A stretch of DNA of 64,000 bases from Annona cherimola (GCA_030490835.1 CM059972.1:34823452-34887451); one strand, 5' to 3'. Shown: positions 1 through 11,112, counted from the stretch's first letter. Notes: generated by a model not told the origin, from the letters alone. Translations and numbers: made by a program.

Positions 1-2469
1 ATTCAATCATTTTGAAAATAAATCATTTCAGAGCGTTACTTGCTTACCTTAGGATATCAGTTTGCCTCCTCAACTTTTTCTTTTCCTTTTCCTAAACAAA
101 TGAAAAGGATTATTTTATATATTTGAATTATTAATATACAAATATAAGTATATATATATTTATAGTGTACATATATTAACGTTTTATTAGTAATTTAGGT
201 TGCACCTCTTATTTTAATACTATGTTTAATATATTGAATTCTGTAACCTCATTATATAAGCATCATGTATAATCCATAGCAAGATAAATCTAAAAATCTT
301 TTCTAAAATTAACGTTCATATCAAATATTTATGCATATATATACACAATGTTCCGTTTTTAATTCCTACAGCAGAATTAATAAAATGAATATAAGCATGT
401 AAAACTAATACATTTATTTGGACGTTAAACTAGGAAACTAAAATGAATAACAAATCCGTTACCAAACAGACATCAAGATCTCAAAAAAAAAATATTTTTT
501 GTGAACATAATATACTTGTTGGGCACGTTAAATTAGAACAGAAATAATATCTCTGTATATACGTTAATGAAATTATTATTATTTTTAACAACGGTATTAT
601 ATTATTGTTTCATTCAATCATTTTAATCAAACAACATAATTAATTCTATAAGCATTTGGACATCGATCAAGCAGAGAAAAAAAATTAAAACTTGTCTAAA
701 GTGCAGCCGTGCATCAATTAATCCTCTAATAATTTCTGGTGGACGGAAGCTTTAGGCATGTGGAAGAGGACAGAAGGAAACAAGCCAAACCTTTGATGCA
801 GCATTGTCTTCTCTGCGCCTGTCTTTTCCTTCGTTACCGCCTCTTTTTTTTTGTTTTCTCCGTTGCCTAATTTTCTCCTTCTCTGGGTAGGTCTTTTTTC
901 CGATGCCTGCTGTTAGCCACCATCAACCTTTTATACCATGCGTAGTCGGTCCTTTGGCATGCATTGTTATAAGGCTGACAGGTATCGTTTGCATGCACTG
1001 TCCAGCACTATTGCTGCCAGCTTTTCGTTCTTCTCTCTTTTTTACGGAAAATTGAATCATTAATTAATTAATTCATAACTACCTACACACACACCTTTAT
1101 ATTATGAAATTTTTTTCTACTAATATACATATTATTGCTCATAAAATGTACCTTTCTGAATTTTTAAAAAAATTTGTTTCATTTTTTAATTAACTAATTC
1201 ATCTTCGAACATAAAACCTCTTTATAAATTTTTGGAAACGTGTTTTCCAAAATTTTATTCTTTCGTTAAATTGGGCATATTAATTTAAGCTTACACATAA
1301 AATTTCACCTCAATTGGAGCAAGGTACATATTTTAATTTAATTAAAATAATATTTTGGTATAAAATTTCATTTTAAAATCTTGTAGACATATTTTTCAAA
1401 ATTTAATCCATTCATTATGTAGGATAGGTTAAAATAAGCTTAATTCTGAAATTTTAGATAAAACCGCCTTATATACATTAATATATAAATTAAACAGAAA
1501 AACTTATGTAAAAATAAAAAATAAAAAAAATGCTAAAGGTGGCTCTTGAGGTACCTGCGGCATTAGTTGTTTTTATTTTTTGTTATTTTTTTCTTTTCTT
1601 TTTGGGCACGTTTTTTAATGCAGTTAAGTTGAACACTTTACTCAATTATTTTTCATAATCTAATTCATCTAGATTAAAGAGCACACAATTTAATACTTTC
1701 TATTAAATTTTCTCATTGTTCTGTGTTATGCATTCTAAGATATAATGAAAATAGCATAGATGAATATAAGCCCTTAACTAGTACCCCTAATTAGTCCAAA
1801 ATTTTGCATTTATTTTTATTTTTCCATAAGGTCCGTGAATTTAAACAGTCTCAATTAGTGTAACTAGGAATTTTGAAATTCCTTTGCGAAAATTTTATAA
1901 AAATTCATTTTTATATCTAATCTTCTTGAAATCATTATTTACCCCTTTTTTAAATTTATAATTTAATTTCATTTTTCTAAAATTACAATACATATTTTTT
2001 TATAGCTTTATAGCAATAATAGACACAATGTACAAGCTTTCAGTATGTATCACATTCACTAAATTTCAAATAACATGGGTTTCACAACTTATAAATAAAT
2101 GCCTTAAATGAACACCAAGGTGGAAATGCAAAGTATGGGCGTTAAATGATAAACGGGAAGTGTTAAATTTTAATACGTTGAGTTAAACTTAACGGTTATA
2201 AATGAACTCAAAAATTTACCCTAAATAAGGGTATCAAAAGGAAAAGAAAGGTCACAATTAAATTGTAAGTTACACCAATATGTGAATTGGAAAAGTTGAC
2301 ATCAAACTTGAAAGAGAAGTGGTGTAAGTTAGCTTGATGTAAATTCATTGGGTTGGAAAACCTTAAGGTATGCAAGCACTTGTTATTCTGTGCATATGAA
2401 TAAGATATCATTTTCAATTATCTAAGCAAAGGAAAGGAAAAGGTGGAAGAAGAGAATTGAAGCTATCAC
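1..2469. other. AT-rich spacer, no gene seen
   Basis: Strongly AT-rich DNA with poly-A and poly-T runs. A slightly GC-richer patch at about 700-1060 has no open frame of useful length. The only frame above 60 codons (2208-2417, minus) has no recognisable domain and lies next to retrotransposon debris. I see no LTR boundary, tRNA or coding signal here. Confidence 0.6.
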
Positions 2470-2779
2470 ATGTAAGCAAGCAAAACCTTTGAAAAGTTAC
2501 TTTCTCAACTTTTGATAATAGATTGCAATTTTTTTTATTTAAATGCTTTTGAAGTTATTTAAGGATGATCACTCCTATAATTCTTGCAAATTGTTTTGAA
2601 TATTTTTTCATTAAAATTGTGTTGAAAATTTTAGTTTAAAATGTCTATATGTGAAAAGAATGCTAGCATTTCTATGATCATGGTGCATAAGGAACTAGGA
2701 CCACTTTAGAGGTATAAGCGGACTGGTTGTCCCCCTCTAGTATGACCAAGTCGCTAACACAAGCCAAGGGCCGACGGTG
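2470..2779 (+). repeat. chromovirus LTR fragment, left part (continues at 10388)
   Basis: The segment ends in a block (about 2690-2779) that matches, in reverse complement, the 'cgacttggccgcacc ... ggggg' block of the 16468-22439 solo LTR. The matching order resumes at 10388 after the nested 2780-10382 element. The left limit is uncertain. An AAGCAAGC-type stretch near 2475 resembles the same family, but to the left of it the similarity fades. Confidence 0.5.
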
Positions 2780-3780
2780 TGACGAGCTGCGTATATGTCA
2801 ATTAAAAGGCTCGCTATTTACGCAAGTATACGTGTCGTGTCAAGTAATAAAGAGTGAGTAGAGTATCGTTCCCTCGAGGAATTGTTAACCGGAATTATTA
2901 ATTAGCTAAACTGCTTTCGATTGGTGGAAAATTTTGAGTTTTTATGATTCAACTAAGCTAACGATTGCAATGAGAAATTAGATTAGAGAGGTGAGACTAC
3001 TGGATACTGGAAACGAATTTACTGATTAGGGATGGCAGATGAATAGATCGGAATCCTTGAATATAAACTATATTGCTATATTGCTCTGGTTCTTTTTAAT
3101 TAGATTTCATATGGATTTACTAGCCCAAGTTCATATATCTTTATATATGTCTTCCAACAGTAAATAAAGCTAATTACACCTTATTTAAGTGTTACGTTCC
3201 CATGTCATTAAATAAAGTGAAATTGATAAGTTCATAACTTGTATAGTGACTACACAGGGTTTAACGGTATATTCTTATCCGTTAAACAACTCTCCTTACA
3301 CAAAGGTCAAAACCTATGCCTTGCACATGGATCTGGCAACGATCTTCCTCTTCCAAGGATAAATCAAGCAATTAAATCATCTTACAAGGCAGTTAATCTT
3401 GTAAAAAGCATTAAATCCACACATGCATAGGTAAATCATACACAATCATATATAAAATTAACTATTCATTCCTGAATATTCTAAGAACCAAGAAACAATA
3501 TAGTTTAGAATTCAAATCATCCTAACTATCCATCTAATAAAGGTTTAGTTCAAAGACATGATTTCAACATCCATTACATCCATTTAAAAAGTATCCATAA
3601 AGGCAAAGAAAAAAATTTGGAAAGAATAAGAGAAAACTATTTTCCGGCAGTTTCCACCAACGGGGCTTGAATCCTCTCTTCAATCCGGGCTTTTTATCTT
3701 GATTTTCTCTTTCTCTTTCACTTTAGTTCGTCCTTAGGCTCTCTCCTCCCCCTCTCCTCGCGCACGAACCCCTAGGAACT

Positions 3781-3787
3781 ATTTATA
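3781..3787 (-). promoter_or_regulatory. LTR TATA box
   Basis: TATAAAT on the minus strand, about 60 bp downstream (in transcription sense) of the GGCGCC palindrome array. The same motif occurs at the equivalent place in the partner LTR (9853-9859). Its position within the LTR and its conservation support a promoter; no transcript data were seen. Confidence 0.6.
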
Positions 3788-3839
3788 GAGTTCCTTTTGC
3801 GCAGCTTACACACTCGAATATTCGCGTACGGATGCGTAT

Positions 3840-4120
3840 TGACGCCTAGGCGCCCACTCCCTGTGTGCTGGGCAACTTAGACACATTCTGCAAACCCTAA
3901 AAATTCATGCACTGGCGCCTAGGTGCCAACTCCCTGGACTGTTCTTACTTGGAGCTTCTTCTTAATACCTTGTGGCCAATCATGCCTGGCGCCCCTGGGT
4001 AGCGCCTAGGAGCCAACTCCCTGGAGGCAATACCTGTCTTATTGCTTCAACAACGTCTGAACTTGGGTTGCATGTAGATGAAGTGGCGCCTGGGCGCCCC
4101 TGGATGGTGCCTAGGCGCTA
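3840..4120. repeat. GGCGCCTAGGCGCC palindrome array in LTR U3
   Basis: Several full or degenerate copies of a 14-base perfect palindrome, commonly followed by 'aactccctgg', separated by about 60-100 bp of non-repeated sequence. It lies immediately upstream of the LTR TATA box on the minus strand. Confidence 0.8.
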
Positions 4121-4391
4121 TCCATCTGCCTCTGGTTGCCTCGGCTTGCATTCAACTTGCCCGCTTTGCCTTCATATGTCCCGTCCTTCCTGCAAAAGAT
4201 GGAAAAACTAACTAAATGAACTAAAAATGCCTAAATAATGCTAGAAATGCCTAAAAACTAAATAATGCTCCTAAAATGCAAAGCGGATGAAAATTAAACT
4301 AAATGAATGCAAACTAACCCTAATCTCTCAAACTAATGCACAAATCAAGTCTGAAATGGTCCATGATAACTCGCAAAAATACGAGTTATCA

Positions 4392-4404
4392 CACCCCCAA
4401 ACTT
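4392..4404 (-). promoter_or_regulatory. polypurine tract (plus-strand primer site)
   Basis: On the minus strand the run AAGTTTGGGGGTG abuts the start of the 3' LTR. This is the usual priming site for second-strand synthesis in this type of element. It lies within a longer conserved block, 'gaggactagcaac...', that is also found at 15655-15687. Confidence 0.85.
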
Positions 4405-5420
4405 AAATGTTGCTAGTCCTCGAGCAACACATGCACCCCTAATGAATAAATGAATGAATCAATGAATCAATGAATGCATGCAGACTCCGTCAACTCCGTT
4501 TGCTTCCTGTTATGCTTTGATTAATCCACTTATCCATTTCACAAGGTCGAGATTAGTTCAACTTGAAAAATCCTTCATTATAAAAACAAGGCATGCATTT
4601 TCTTTTTCAAACCAAGTTACATGTGGATGCTAAGATTCCATAGTGCAAAGTCATTATTCGACACGTTAATCTTCCATTCAATTAGAGAACTGGTTAGAAA
4701 GTTAATTAGCACAAGCAAACCAAGGATTAAGCTGAATGCACTGGTCACAGCAAATGGTATCAAGTCACTGAATTCAATTTCTAACACTACGCATTCTTTT
4801 TCCCCCCAAACTTATTGCAAAAATCCTCTTCACTATATTTCAGGATATCTAGAGATCTTTTTTTTTTTTGCTCCCCTCACCATTTTTCAGGGTATCTAGG
4901 GATAATTTTTATTTTAAAGTGTTATTACTGTGATTTCCCTTTGCTTTTTTACGCGAACCTTGCCATTTGTCGATGCCAAGTCCCGGTTACTCAGCTTAGG
5001 TCAACCACCCCCTTTTATTTTTTTGATGCCTTGTTAGGGGTACTGAACATGTTTGAGTAATTCCTGTAAAATAATACTATTTTTGAACCTGTTAAAGTAC
5101 TTGGTCAGCATTTATTTAGTTCAGTTTTCATCATCTCGGTCTGAAAGATATGCCTGTGATTGAATTAGAACAATGCATTATGAAATTTCTTTTAATTCTT
5201 TTACATGTTAATTTCAACCTATTTTATACTTGGTTTTTAATCTGAATAGCCCATTCTTTCATAAATTCAATTTCAAGTCAACGTTAATCACAACCTTGCA
5301 CATTTTCACAATAAGATGGATAGAAACAAAGACAACTTTCCTTAGCTGGAATTGACATACATGCAATCATAAAATAAAGCATGAAAATTTAAAATGAAAA
5401 ACTAACCTATGGTTGAGAAT
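4405..5420. other. internal 3' untranslated region between ORF3 and the polypurine tract
   Basis: About 1 kb of AT-rich sequence without a usable minus-strand frame. It contains a (TGAA)n-like run at about 4440-4478 and a 'ctcccctcaccat..ttcag.gtatctag' block near 4875 that recurs at 15.2 kb (inverted) and at 43.6 kb. That recurrence shows it is a conserved part of the family rather than host DNA. Confidence 0.6.
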
Positions 5421-5460
5421 TATACACCCACCCAAACTTGAGAGATGCATTGTCCTCAAT
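5421..5460 (-). promoter_or_regulatory. internal polypurine-tract-like block just after ORF3
   Basis: On the minus strand a 'ttgaggacaatgcat' block runs into CTCAAGTTTGGGTGGGTGTATAA. This closely resembles the true polypurine tract and its neighbourhood at 4392-4430. The equivalent block in the related plus-strand element is at 14510-14570. It could act as a second plus-strand primer or be a relic of a duplicated 3' end. Confidence 0.5.
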
Positions 5461-5549
5461 GCATGATCCTAAAATGAACTAACAATGAAAATGCAATGAA
5501 AAACAAAAATAAAAGAAAAGAAAAACAACAAGAAAGGACTGGACTCCCC

Positions 5550-6665
5550 TCATGAATCAGACTCCGTCGCGTCCTCATCATCCTTGTCGGCCTCGTCGTC
5601 GGGCTGAGGCTGAGATGGCTGCTCGAAGCAGGCTTGGACCTCTGGTGGCGTCGGTGGGAAAGGCGGGAGGGTGGAGATGTCGATCTGGCGGTCCTCAGCT
5701 ATCCGCCGTAGGTAGGCCTCCATCGCCCGATCATGCTGCTGCTGGTACCTAGCTTGAGCGGTAACCAGATTCTCCAAGTTTGTTAGTCGCTCGGCCGTGG
5801 ATACCAGCTGCGACGATGGACCCACTGCACGTGGAGCCGGTCTGGGGCGCGTGATGGCGGTGTGGATCCATGGTTGGGTGCGGTAGGAGATGTCGTCAAT
5901 GATGGCCTGACAGTTCAGGACCTCCTCCGTCGGCTCCCATCTAATGCCGGCCCACTTGCAGAGCCCGGTGATGAGGGATGGGAAGTAATAGCTGCCCTGG
6001 GGTGCGGTCGCGCAGGTACAGATTTGTTGGTAGATAAGACGGCCCACGTCGATTGTCATGCCGTTGAAAATGACATGGAGTAGCAATGCTCTATCCATAG
6101 TCACCTCACTGACATGGGTTGACGGCATCATCCTAGCAGAGATGAAATGGAAGATTATCCGCTCGTTGCACGTCATCTCACTCCTCTTGAACGAGGTCTG
6201 CTGTTCGCCCATCGACTTCCAAGCCGATGGCTTCGCGCAGAACGGTTTGGTGATGGAGGCAGTATCTTGGTCTTCGCCCTCCAGGAACGCCTCATAATCG
6301 TCTGGGTGAGAAAAAGGCGTCAACCCATAGTGGGCGTTGATCACCTCCGCATGAAAGGGGACGATCTTGCCCTTGACTTTCGCCCGCCCCTCCTCGTGCT
6401 CCACTGCATTGGCGTATAACTCTTTGATGACAGGAGTGATAGCAGGCGGGGGTTGCACCATAAAATTCTGCCATCCCCGAGCGTGCAAGCTGAGCAATGA
6501 AGCATTAGAGAACTCGTCTATCTTGATTCCTCTCTCCGGAATCAGATGCCTTTTCTGGAGCGCATCTGTATAGCGCTTAAAGGCCTGGGCTGACACAAAT
6601 TTGGTGGTGTCAAAGTCCATGGGCTCTTGAACTTTCTTTCTCTTAGCCGATGATGATGAAACCAT
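5550..6665 (-). CDS. ORF3 of the Athila-like element (plant 'transposon protein' domain)
   Basis: An intact 371-codon frame. I chose the ATG at 6665 because the protein then starts MVSSSSAKRKK, matching the start MASSSSKRKK of the broken homologue at 13307; an in-frame ATG seven codons upstream is possible. Residues 23-251 form a domain with F-x2-Y ... LIPE ... RGW ... P ... Y.N and a second half containing MMPST and GRLIY. This looks like the family known in plant databases as 'putative plant transposon protein' (assigned from memory, unchecked). A proline-rich linker and an acidic C-terminus (DDEADKDDEDATESDS) follow. I see no signal peptide or membrane segment, so a fusogenic Env role is not supported. 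Its biochemical function is unknown. It lies in the env position, between where pol would end and the 3' LTR. Confidence 0.8.
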   Translation of the reverse strand: MVSSSSAKRKKVQEPMDFDTTKFVSAQAFKRYTDALQKRHLIPERGIKIDEFSNASLLSLHARGWQNFMVQPPPAITPVIKELYANAVEHEEGRAKVKGKIVPFHAEVINAHYGLTPFSHPDDYEAFLEGEDQDTASITKPFCAKPSAWKSMGEQQTSFKRSEMTCNERIIFHFISARMMPSTHVSEVTMDRALLLHVIFNGMTIDVGRLIYQQICTCATAPQGSYYFPSLITGLCKWAGIRWEPTEEVLNCQAIIDDISYRTQPWIHTAITRPRPAPRAVGPSSQLVSTAERLTNLENLVTAQARYQQQHDRAMEAYLRRIAEDRQIDISTLPPFPPTPPEVQACFEQPSQPQPDDEADKDDEDATESDS

Positions 6666-7758
6666 GTTACACCCATGCAATATCAAACGACCCTTTCAAA
6701 CAAAATTCCAACACAACCAAGCAATCCAACAAGCCAATACACAACAACCAAAACTCCAAAATGCGCCTAAAGCAATCACCGTGCAACCTCCACTAACCAA
6801 CCACCAATACCAAACAAGGACCAAACCAATTCCAAGCACATCAATCCACAAACAGAACCGAAGAACTATCCACCCAAATCACTTTCCAATCCGCAGATCA
6901 ATTCACAAAATTCACCAATCCAATCCAATATTCTACTCAAACAGGTAGAAAATCACTTCAAAGCACTTGGAATGTACCAAAAATGAAGAAATTTTTACCC
7001 ACAAAGCTTTCTGCCTAAAATTCTGAAGTAGCCTTGCTTCTGCACTGGCGCCGGGGCGCGGGGGTATCGGCACTTAGGAGCTGATCTGCTGTCAGCCGGT
7101 TTCGGGCGCCGGACGAAGAAACGACGATGATAGGGCTCAAAATGGAGCCCAAATCAAGGGGAAAATGATGGGAAACCAAATGTGGGGGTATTGCTTATGA
7201 TTTGGTGTTGGAAAAATAGATTTTTGGGTGGAGTTAAGTGGATCTTAGAAAAAGAGAAAAGGGAAGAAAATGGAATGGTTGGAATGAATGGAATGGGATG
7301 ATAAATCCTTAATTAAATGCAGTTGGATTTGAGTTAAAATGGCTTGAGATCAAAGTTGGAATGGTTAGAAATAAGAAATGGGAAATTTCGGCGCCGAGGC
7401 GTAGGGTATAGGGTTTAGAACCCTAACCCCATGCTTTATAAGGCATCCGGATCGAGTTGTCCACGACCCGGCGCTGGGGCACCCATGTTCTTTGAGTTGT
7501 TCTTCATGGCGATGAGGTGCCCCCCTGCGGCGCCTAGGCGCCGATCTTCTTCAGCAAATTTTTTTTTTGAAAATTTTCTCCTAACTGCTTCCAAGCATGA
7601 TCCTTGTGAAATTGTGCTTCAAATTATTTTCCTGAAAATAAAAATAAAAACCGAAAATAAAAATAAAAACACAAACGCAAATCAAAATGAAACGAAGCAA
7701 TGGGTTGCCTCCCATTCAGCGATTAGTTTAACATCCTTAGCCAGACGTTCCATAATGA
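6666..7758. other. spacer between gag remnant and ORF3, with palindromes and a TATA-like box
   Basis: On the minus strand a block reading 'gctgaatgggaggcaaccca' (about 7700-7725) matches the post-integrase sequence 'ctaaatgggaggcaatcca' at about 11877-11897. This marks where pol was removed. GGCGCC palindromes follow at about 7530, 7475, 7395, 7105 and 7045, with a TATA-like box between them. A run of AAATAAAA units lies near 7640-7670. No coding frame is credible. Confidence 0.6.
7434..7440 (-). promoter_or_regulatory. possible internal TATA box upstream of ORF3
   Basis: TATAAAG on the minus strand, about 90 bp downstream of a full GGCGCCTAGGCGCC palindrome at about 7530-7543. This palindrome-then-TATA layout resembles that of the LTR promoters of the same element. 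ORF3 begins about 770 bp further downstream. Promoter activity is inferred only. Confidence 0.4.
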
Positions 7759-8693
7759 TTAGCCAATTCTTGCTCTGTTAAACTTCCTTCCATGCAGCGT
7801 GTGCACTAGAAGTTCAGATTTCTTCCCAGCCCCTTCAAATGGATCAGTTTGCCTCCTTTCCTGAATTTCATAGAGACTGTAGAAGAATTGTTCTTCAAGG
7901 TCTTGAATTAAGGGTGGCTTCAAGATGCTGCTTTCCATGGCTATGTATTGATCGATCAAGTCGTGTTGCACTTGAATTTTAAGAGGACCAATTAGAGGAG
8001 TGTTGATCTGATAATTTTCAATTTTCTCCACAATATCAGCCTCTATCTCTTCATCAATTTCTTCTTCCACTTCTTGGCTTTCCATTGGATCAGCCAATTG
8101 TTCAAGAACGAATTGAGGTACAGGTTGCTCTATCACATTGATTGATATATCTTTATTAGTACTCGGAGTGACTTCACAGCTCTGTTCCAACTCATCTTCT
8201 TCTGAATTTTCTTTTATATGATCAAAAGACACTTCTTGATGCTGGCATTGGAGTGCAGTAGTCAATTGCTCTACCTGTTTTTGCATGTTCGTGTTAAACT
8301 CCATTTGGCTCTTCATAAATTGCATGAACATGTCCTCTAAAGATGACTTGCTTTCGGGTAGCGATGGCTACTCTTTTGGATATGCTTGAAATCCCGTGGG
8401 CATCATATTTTCTGATTGCGGTCTTCATAATTGTTTTGTGCAGCATTTGAATGATCAAGATGGCCCATAGATGCTGAGTAATATAAGCATTGAATTGACA
8501 AGTGTCCCTCAGCTCCGCACAAATCGCAGTAAATTGAATAACAATTATTCATATCCTGCATTTGATTATCAAAACCTGCCAACTGAGCTGGAGGTGTCCA
8601 TACATTGTGATACTCATGGAAGCACAATGTACTTGGTGCTGAAAATCCTGCACTTGGCCAATGGTAAGCATATGAAGCCATTGAAAATTTCAA
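7759..8693 (-). pseudogene. gag remnant of the non-autonomous element
   Basis: Two minus-strand frames (8693-8403 and 8331-7759) read as one decayed gag C-terminal part. The first contains a CCHC zinc knuckle, CDLCGAEGHLSIQC (Cx2Cx4Hx4C), typical of nucleocapsid. The second starts with a helical stretch (MFMQFMKSQMEFNTNMQKQ) and continues into an acidic Glu-rich segment. They are separated by a frame change near 8405 and a TAG near 8357. The usual N-terminal capsid region is missing, since only about 130 bp lie between the first frame and the primer site. The product, if any, is therefore unlikely to build particles by itself. Confidence 0.65.
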
Positions 8694-8827
8694 TAAATGG
8701 ACCCCTGAAATAAAAGTTCATCGAAAGAAAAGAATTGAGAAGAAGAAAAGAAGAAAATGTAAAATGAAATATAATTACAGAATTGTACAAGAAAGCAATG
8801 AAACTAATCAATAATTAGTTAAACAAT

Positions 8828-8845
8828 TCCCCGGCAACGACTCCG
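8828..8845 (-). promoter_or_regulatory. primer binding site, tRNA-Asp type
   Basis: The plus strand reads TCCCCGGCAACG followed by six less conserved bases, matching the 3' end of plant tRNA-Asp (ending ...TCCCCGGCAACGGCGCCA) at about 15 of 18 positions by eye. It lies six bases inside the 8852 LTR, so minus-strand DNA synthesis would start here. This fixes the element's orientation. Confidence 0.75.
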
Positions 8846-8851
8846 AAAACT

Positions 8852-10382
8852 TGACGAGCTGTGTATATGTCAATTAAAAGGCTCACGATTTACGCAAGTG
8901 TACATGCCGTGTCAAGTAAAAAAGAGTGAGTAGAGTATCGTTCCCTTGAGGAATTATTAACCGGAATTATTAATTAGTTAAACTGCTTTCGATGGGTGGA
9001 AAATTCTAAGTTTTTATGATTCAACTAAACTAACAATTGCAACGAGAAATCAGATTAGAGATGTGAGACTACTGGATACTGGAAACGAATTTACTGATTA
9101 GGGATGGCAGATGGATAGATTGGAATCCTTAAATCTAAACTATATTGCTATATTGCTCTGGTTCTTTTTAATTAGATTGCATATGGATTTACTAGCCCAA
9201 GTTCATATATCTTTATATATGTCTTCCAACAGTAAATAAAGCTAATTACACCTTATTTAAGTACTATATTCCCATGTCATTAAATAAAGTGAAATTGATA
9301 AGTTCATAACTTGTATAGTGACTACACAGGGTTTAACGGTATATTCCTATCCGTTAAACAACTCTCCTTACACAAAGGTTGAAACCTATGCCTAGCACAT
9401 GGATCTGGCAACGATCTTCCTCTTCCAAGGATAAATCAAGCAATTAAATCATCTTACAAGGCAACTAATCTTGTAAAAAGCATTAAATCCACACATGCAA
9501 AGGTAAATCAAACACAATCATATATAAAATTAACTATTCATTCCTGAATATTCTGAGAACCAAGAAATAATATAGTTTAGAATTCAAATCATCCTAACTA
9601 TTCATCTAATGGAGGTTTAGTTCAAAGACATGATTTCGACATCCATTACATCCATGTAAAAAGTATCCATCAAGGCAGAGAAAGAAAATTGGAAAGAATA
9701 AGAGAAAACTATTTTCTAGCTGTTTCCACCAATAAGGCTTGAATCCTCTCTTCAATCCGGCTTTTTTATCTTGATTTCCTCTTTTTCTTGCACTTTAGTT
9801 CGTCCTTAAGCTCTCTCCTCCCCCTCTCCTCGCGCGCGAACCCCTAAGAACTATTTATAGAGTTCCTTTTGCGCAGCTTACGCACTGGAATATTCGCGTA
9901 CGGATGCGTATTGGCGCCTAGGCACCCCTAGCTGGCCCCTACGTGCCAACTCCCTGTGTGCTGGGCAACTTGGACACGTTCTGTAAACCCTAGAAATTCA
10001 AGCACTGGCACCTAGGCGCCATCTCCCTGGACTGTTCTTGCTTGGAGCTTCTTCTTAATGTGGCTGATCATGCCTGCCGCCTGGGCGGCCCTGGGTGGCG
10101 CCTAGGCGCCATCCATCTGCCTCTAGTTGCCTCAGCTTGCATTCAACTCGCCCGCTTTGCCTTCATATGTCCCGTCCTTCCTGCAAAAGATGGAAAAACT
10201 ATCTAAATGAACTAAAAATGCCTAAATAATGCTAGAAATGCCTAAAAACTAAATAATGCTCCTAAAATGCAAAGCGGATGAAAATTAAACTAAATGAATG
10301 CAAACTAAGCCTAATCTCTTGAACTAACTCACAAATCAAGTCTGAAATGGACCATGATAACTCGCAAAAATACGAGTTATCA
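8852..10382 (-). repeat. 5' LTR of the 2780-10382 element
   Basis: 1531 bp, plus strand TGACGAGCTG...GTTATCA, followed by the target duplication CGGTG. It is collinear with 2780-4391. It has a TATA box at 9853-9859 (minus) and a palindrome array at about 9910-10110, upstream of that TATA in transcription sense. Confidence 0.92.
9853..9859 (-). promoter_or_regulatory. LTR TATA box
   Basis: TATAAAT on the minus strand in the 5' LTR. This would be the promoter copy driving the full-length element RNA. It lies just downstream of the GGCGCC palindrome array. Confidence 0.6.
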
Positions 10383-10387
10383 CGGTG

Positions 10388-11112
10388 CCCTCCCTAAAAT
10401 GGGAGCAGGATGATGCAATGGCTTCCCAGCTAGCATACCTCACTATGATGTTCATATCTTATTGATAATAATGCATTTTTTGTTATTTATGAAATGCCCA
10501 TGTTGGGTCTGGGTTTGGCTATTAGTTTGGCTATTTGAAAATGTTTATACAAAGGAAAAAAAGGGTTTTCTTGAAAATGATGTAGCTTGCTTACTGAGTT
10601 AGTACTCACATTTTGTTTTCAAAACCTAAGACAGGTGACTCTGGAGGAACTAAACAAGTTTAACTGTAGAAATATGATTCTTGTATTCTTTTTTATGTAT
10701 CTATAGGAATGGTTAAGCCCTATGGAAGTGATGTTGTGGTCTGCTTACTTTTTATGCATTTAAATATCTTTGATGTGTTATGTGTGTTGGGATTTGACTT
10801 TATCATAAAAAAAATTTGAAGGGTCATTTGTATGTATAAATTTAATGTGATAAGAATGATGTGAAACGTGTTGAGAATAGATGATGAATGTAAATACCAG
10901 AGCATGTTAATAGCCAAGATGGACAAATTTAGGGTATAAATGAACATGTTGCCGTGAGATAAAACTCCTATGGAATGAATCATCAATGTATATCTATGAT
11001 ATAAATTGAAAACAAAACCCACCGCGTGACTAGGGCAACAATCCTACTCACATTTACTAATTAATAAACAATCCCAAAGTAAGGCTCCGGCGCCTCATGT
11101 TGGGGCGCCACA
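10388..11112 (+). repeat. chromovirus LTR fragment, right part, ending GGGGCGCCACA
   Basis: Continues the fragment that stops at 2779. It matches, in reverse complement, the 33.1-34.3 kb and 32.5 kb parts of the chromovirus LTRs: the 'gggagcagga' block, the 'agcttgcttactgagtt...ctcac' block, and a terminal block with GGGCAACAATCCT and GGGGCGCCACA. The end at 11112 falls exactly where integrase sequence begins, so this LTR was inserted into the integrase gene of the older element. Confidence 0.75.

Larger units (their letters stand above)
2780..4391 (-). repeat. 3' LTR of the 2780-10382 element
   Basis: Begins TG and ends CA on the plus strand and is preceded by target duplication CGGTG. Read on the minus strand it starts TGATAACTCGTATTTTTGCG, a short inverted hairpin, and then passes through a U3 region (about 3840-4120) rich in the palindrome GGCGCCTAGGCGCC and its variants. 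A TATA box lies at 3781-3787. It carries roughly 80 bp more than the other LTR, within the palindrome array. Confidence 0.92.
2780..10382 (-). mobile_element. non-autonomous Athila-like Ty3/gypsy LTR retrotransposon (gag remnant + ORF3, no pol)
   Basis: Two long direct repeats (2780-4391 and 8852-10382) both start TGACGAGCTG and end in GTTATCA on the plus strand. A perfect 5-bp target duplication CGGTG flanks the element (2775-2779 and 10383-10387). The primer site next to the 8852 LTR and the purine tract next to the 4391 LTR place the element on the minus strand. The internal 4.46 kb holds gag remnants with a zinc knuckle and an intact ORF3. No protease, reverse transcriptase, RNase H or integrase is present, so it would need enzymes from a relative. 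The related plus-strand element at 11.1-23.15 kb shows what was lost: an integrase lies upstream of ORF3 there. In the first 100 bp the two LTRs differ at about nine positions, so the insertion is not recent. Confidence 0.9.

Noticed and set aside
5550..6686. ORF3 as a DNA-transposon transposase, as the common database name might suggest
   Set aside because: No catalytic DDE triad or terminal inverted repeats were seen. It is embedded in an LTR element with a defined primer site and purine tract.
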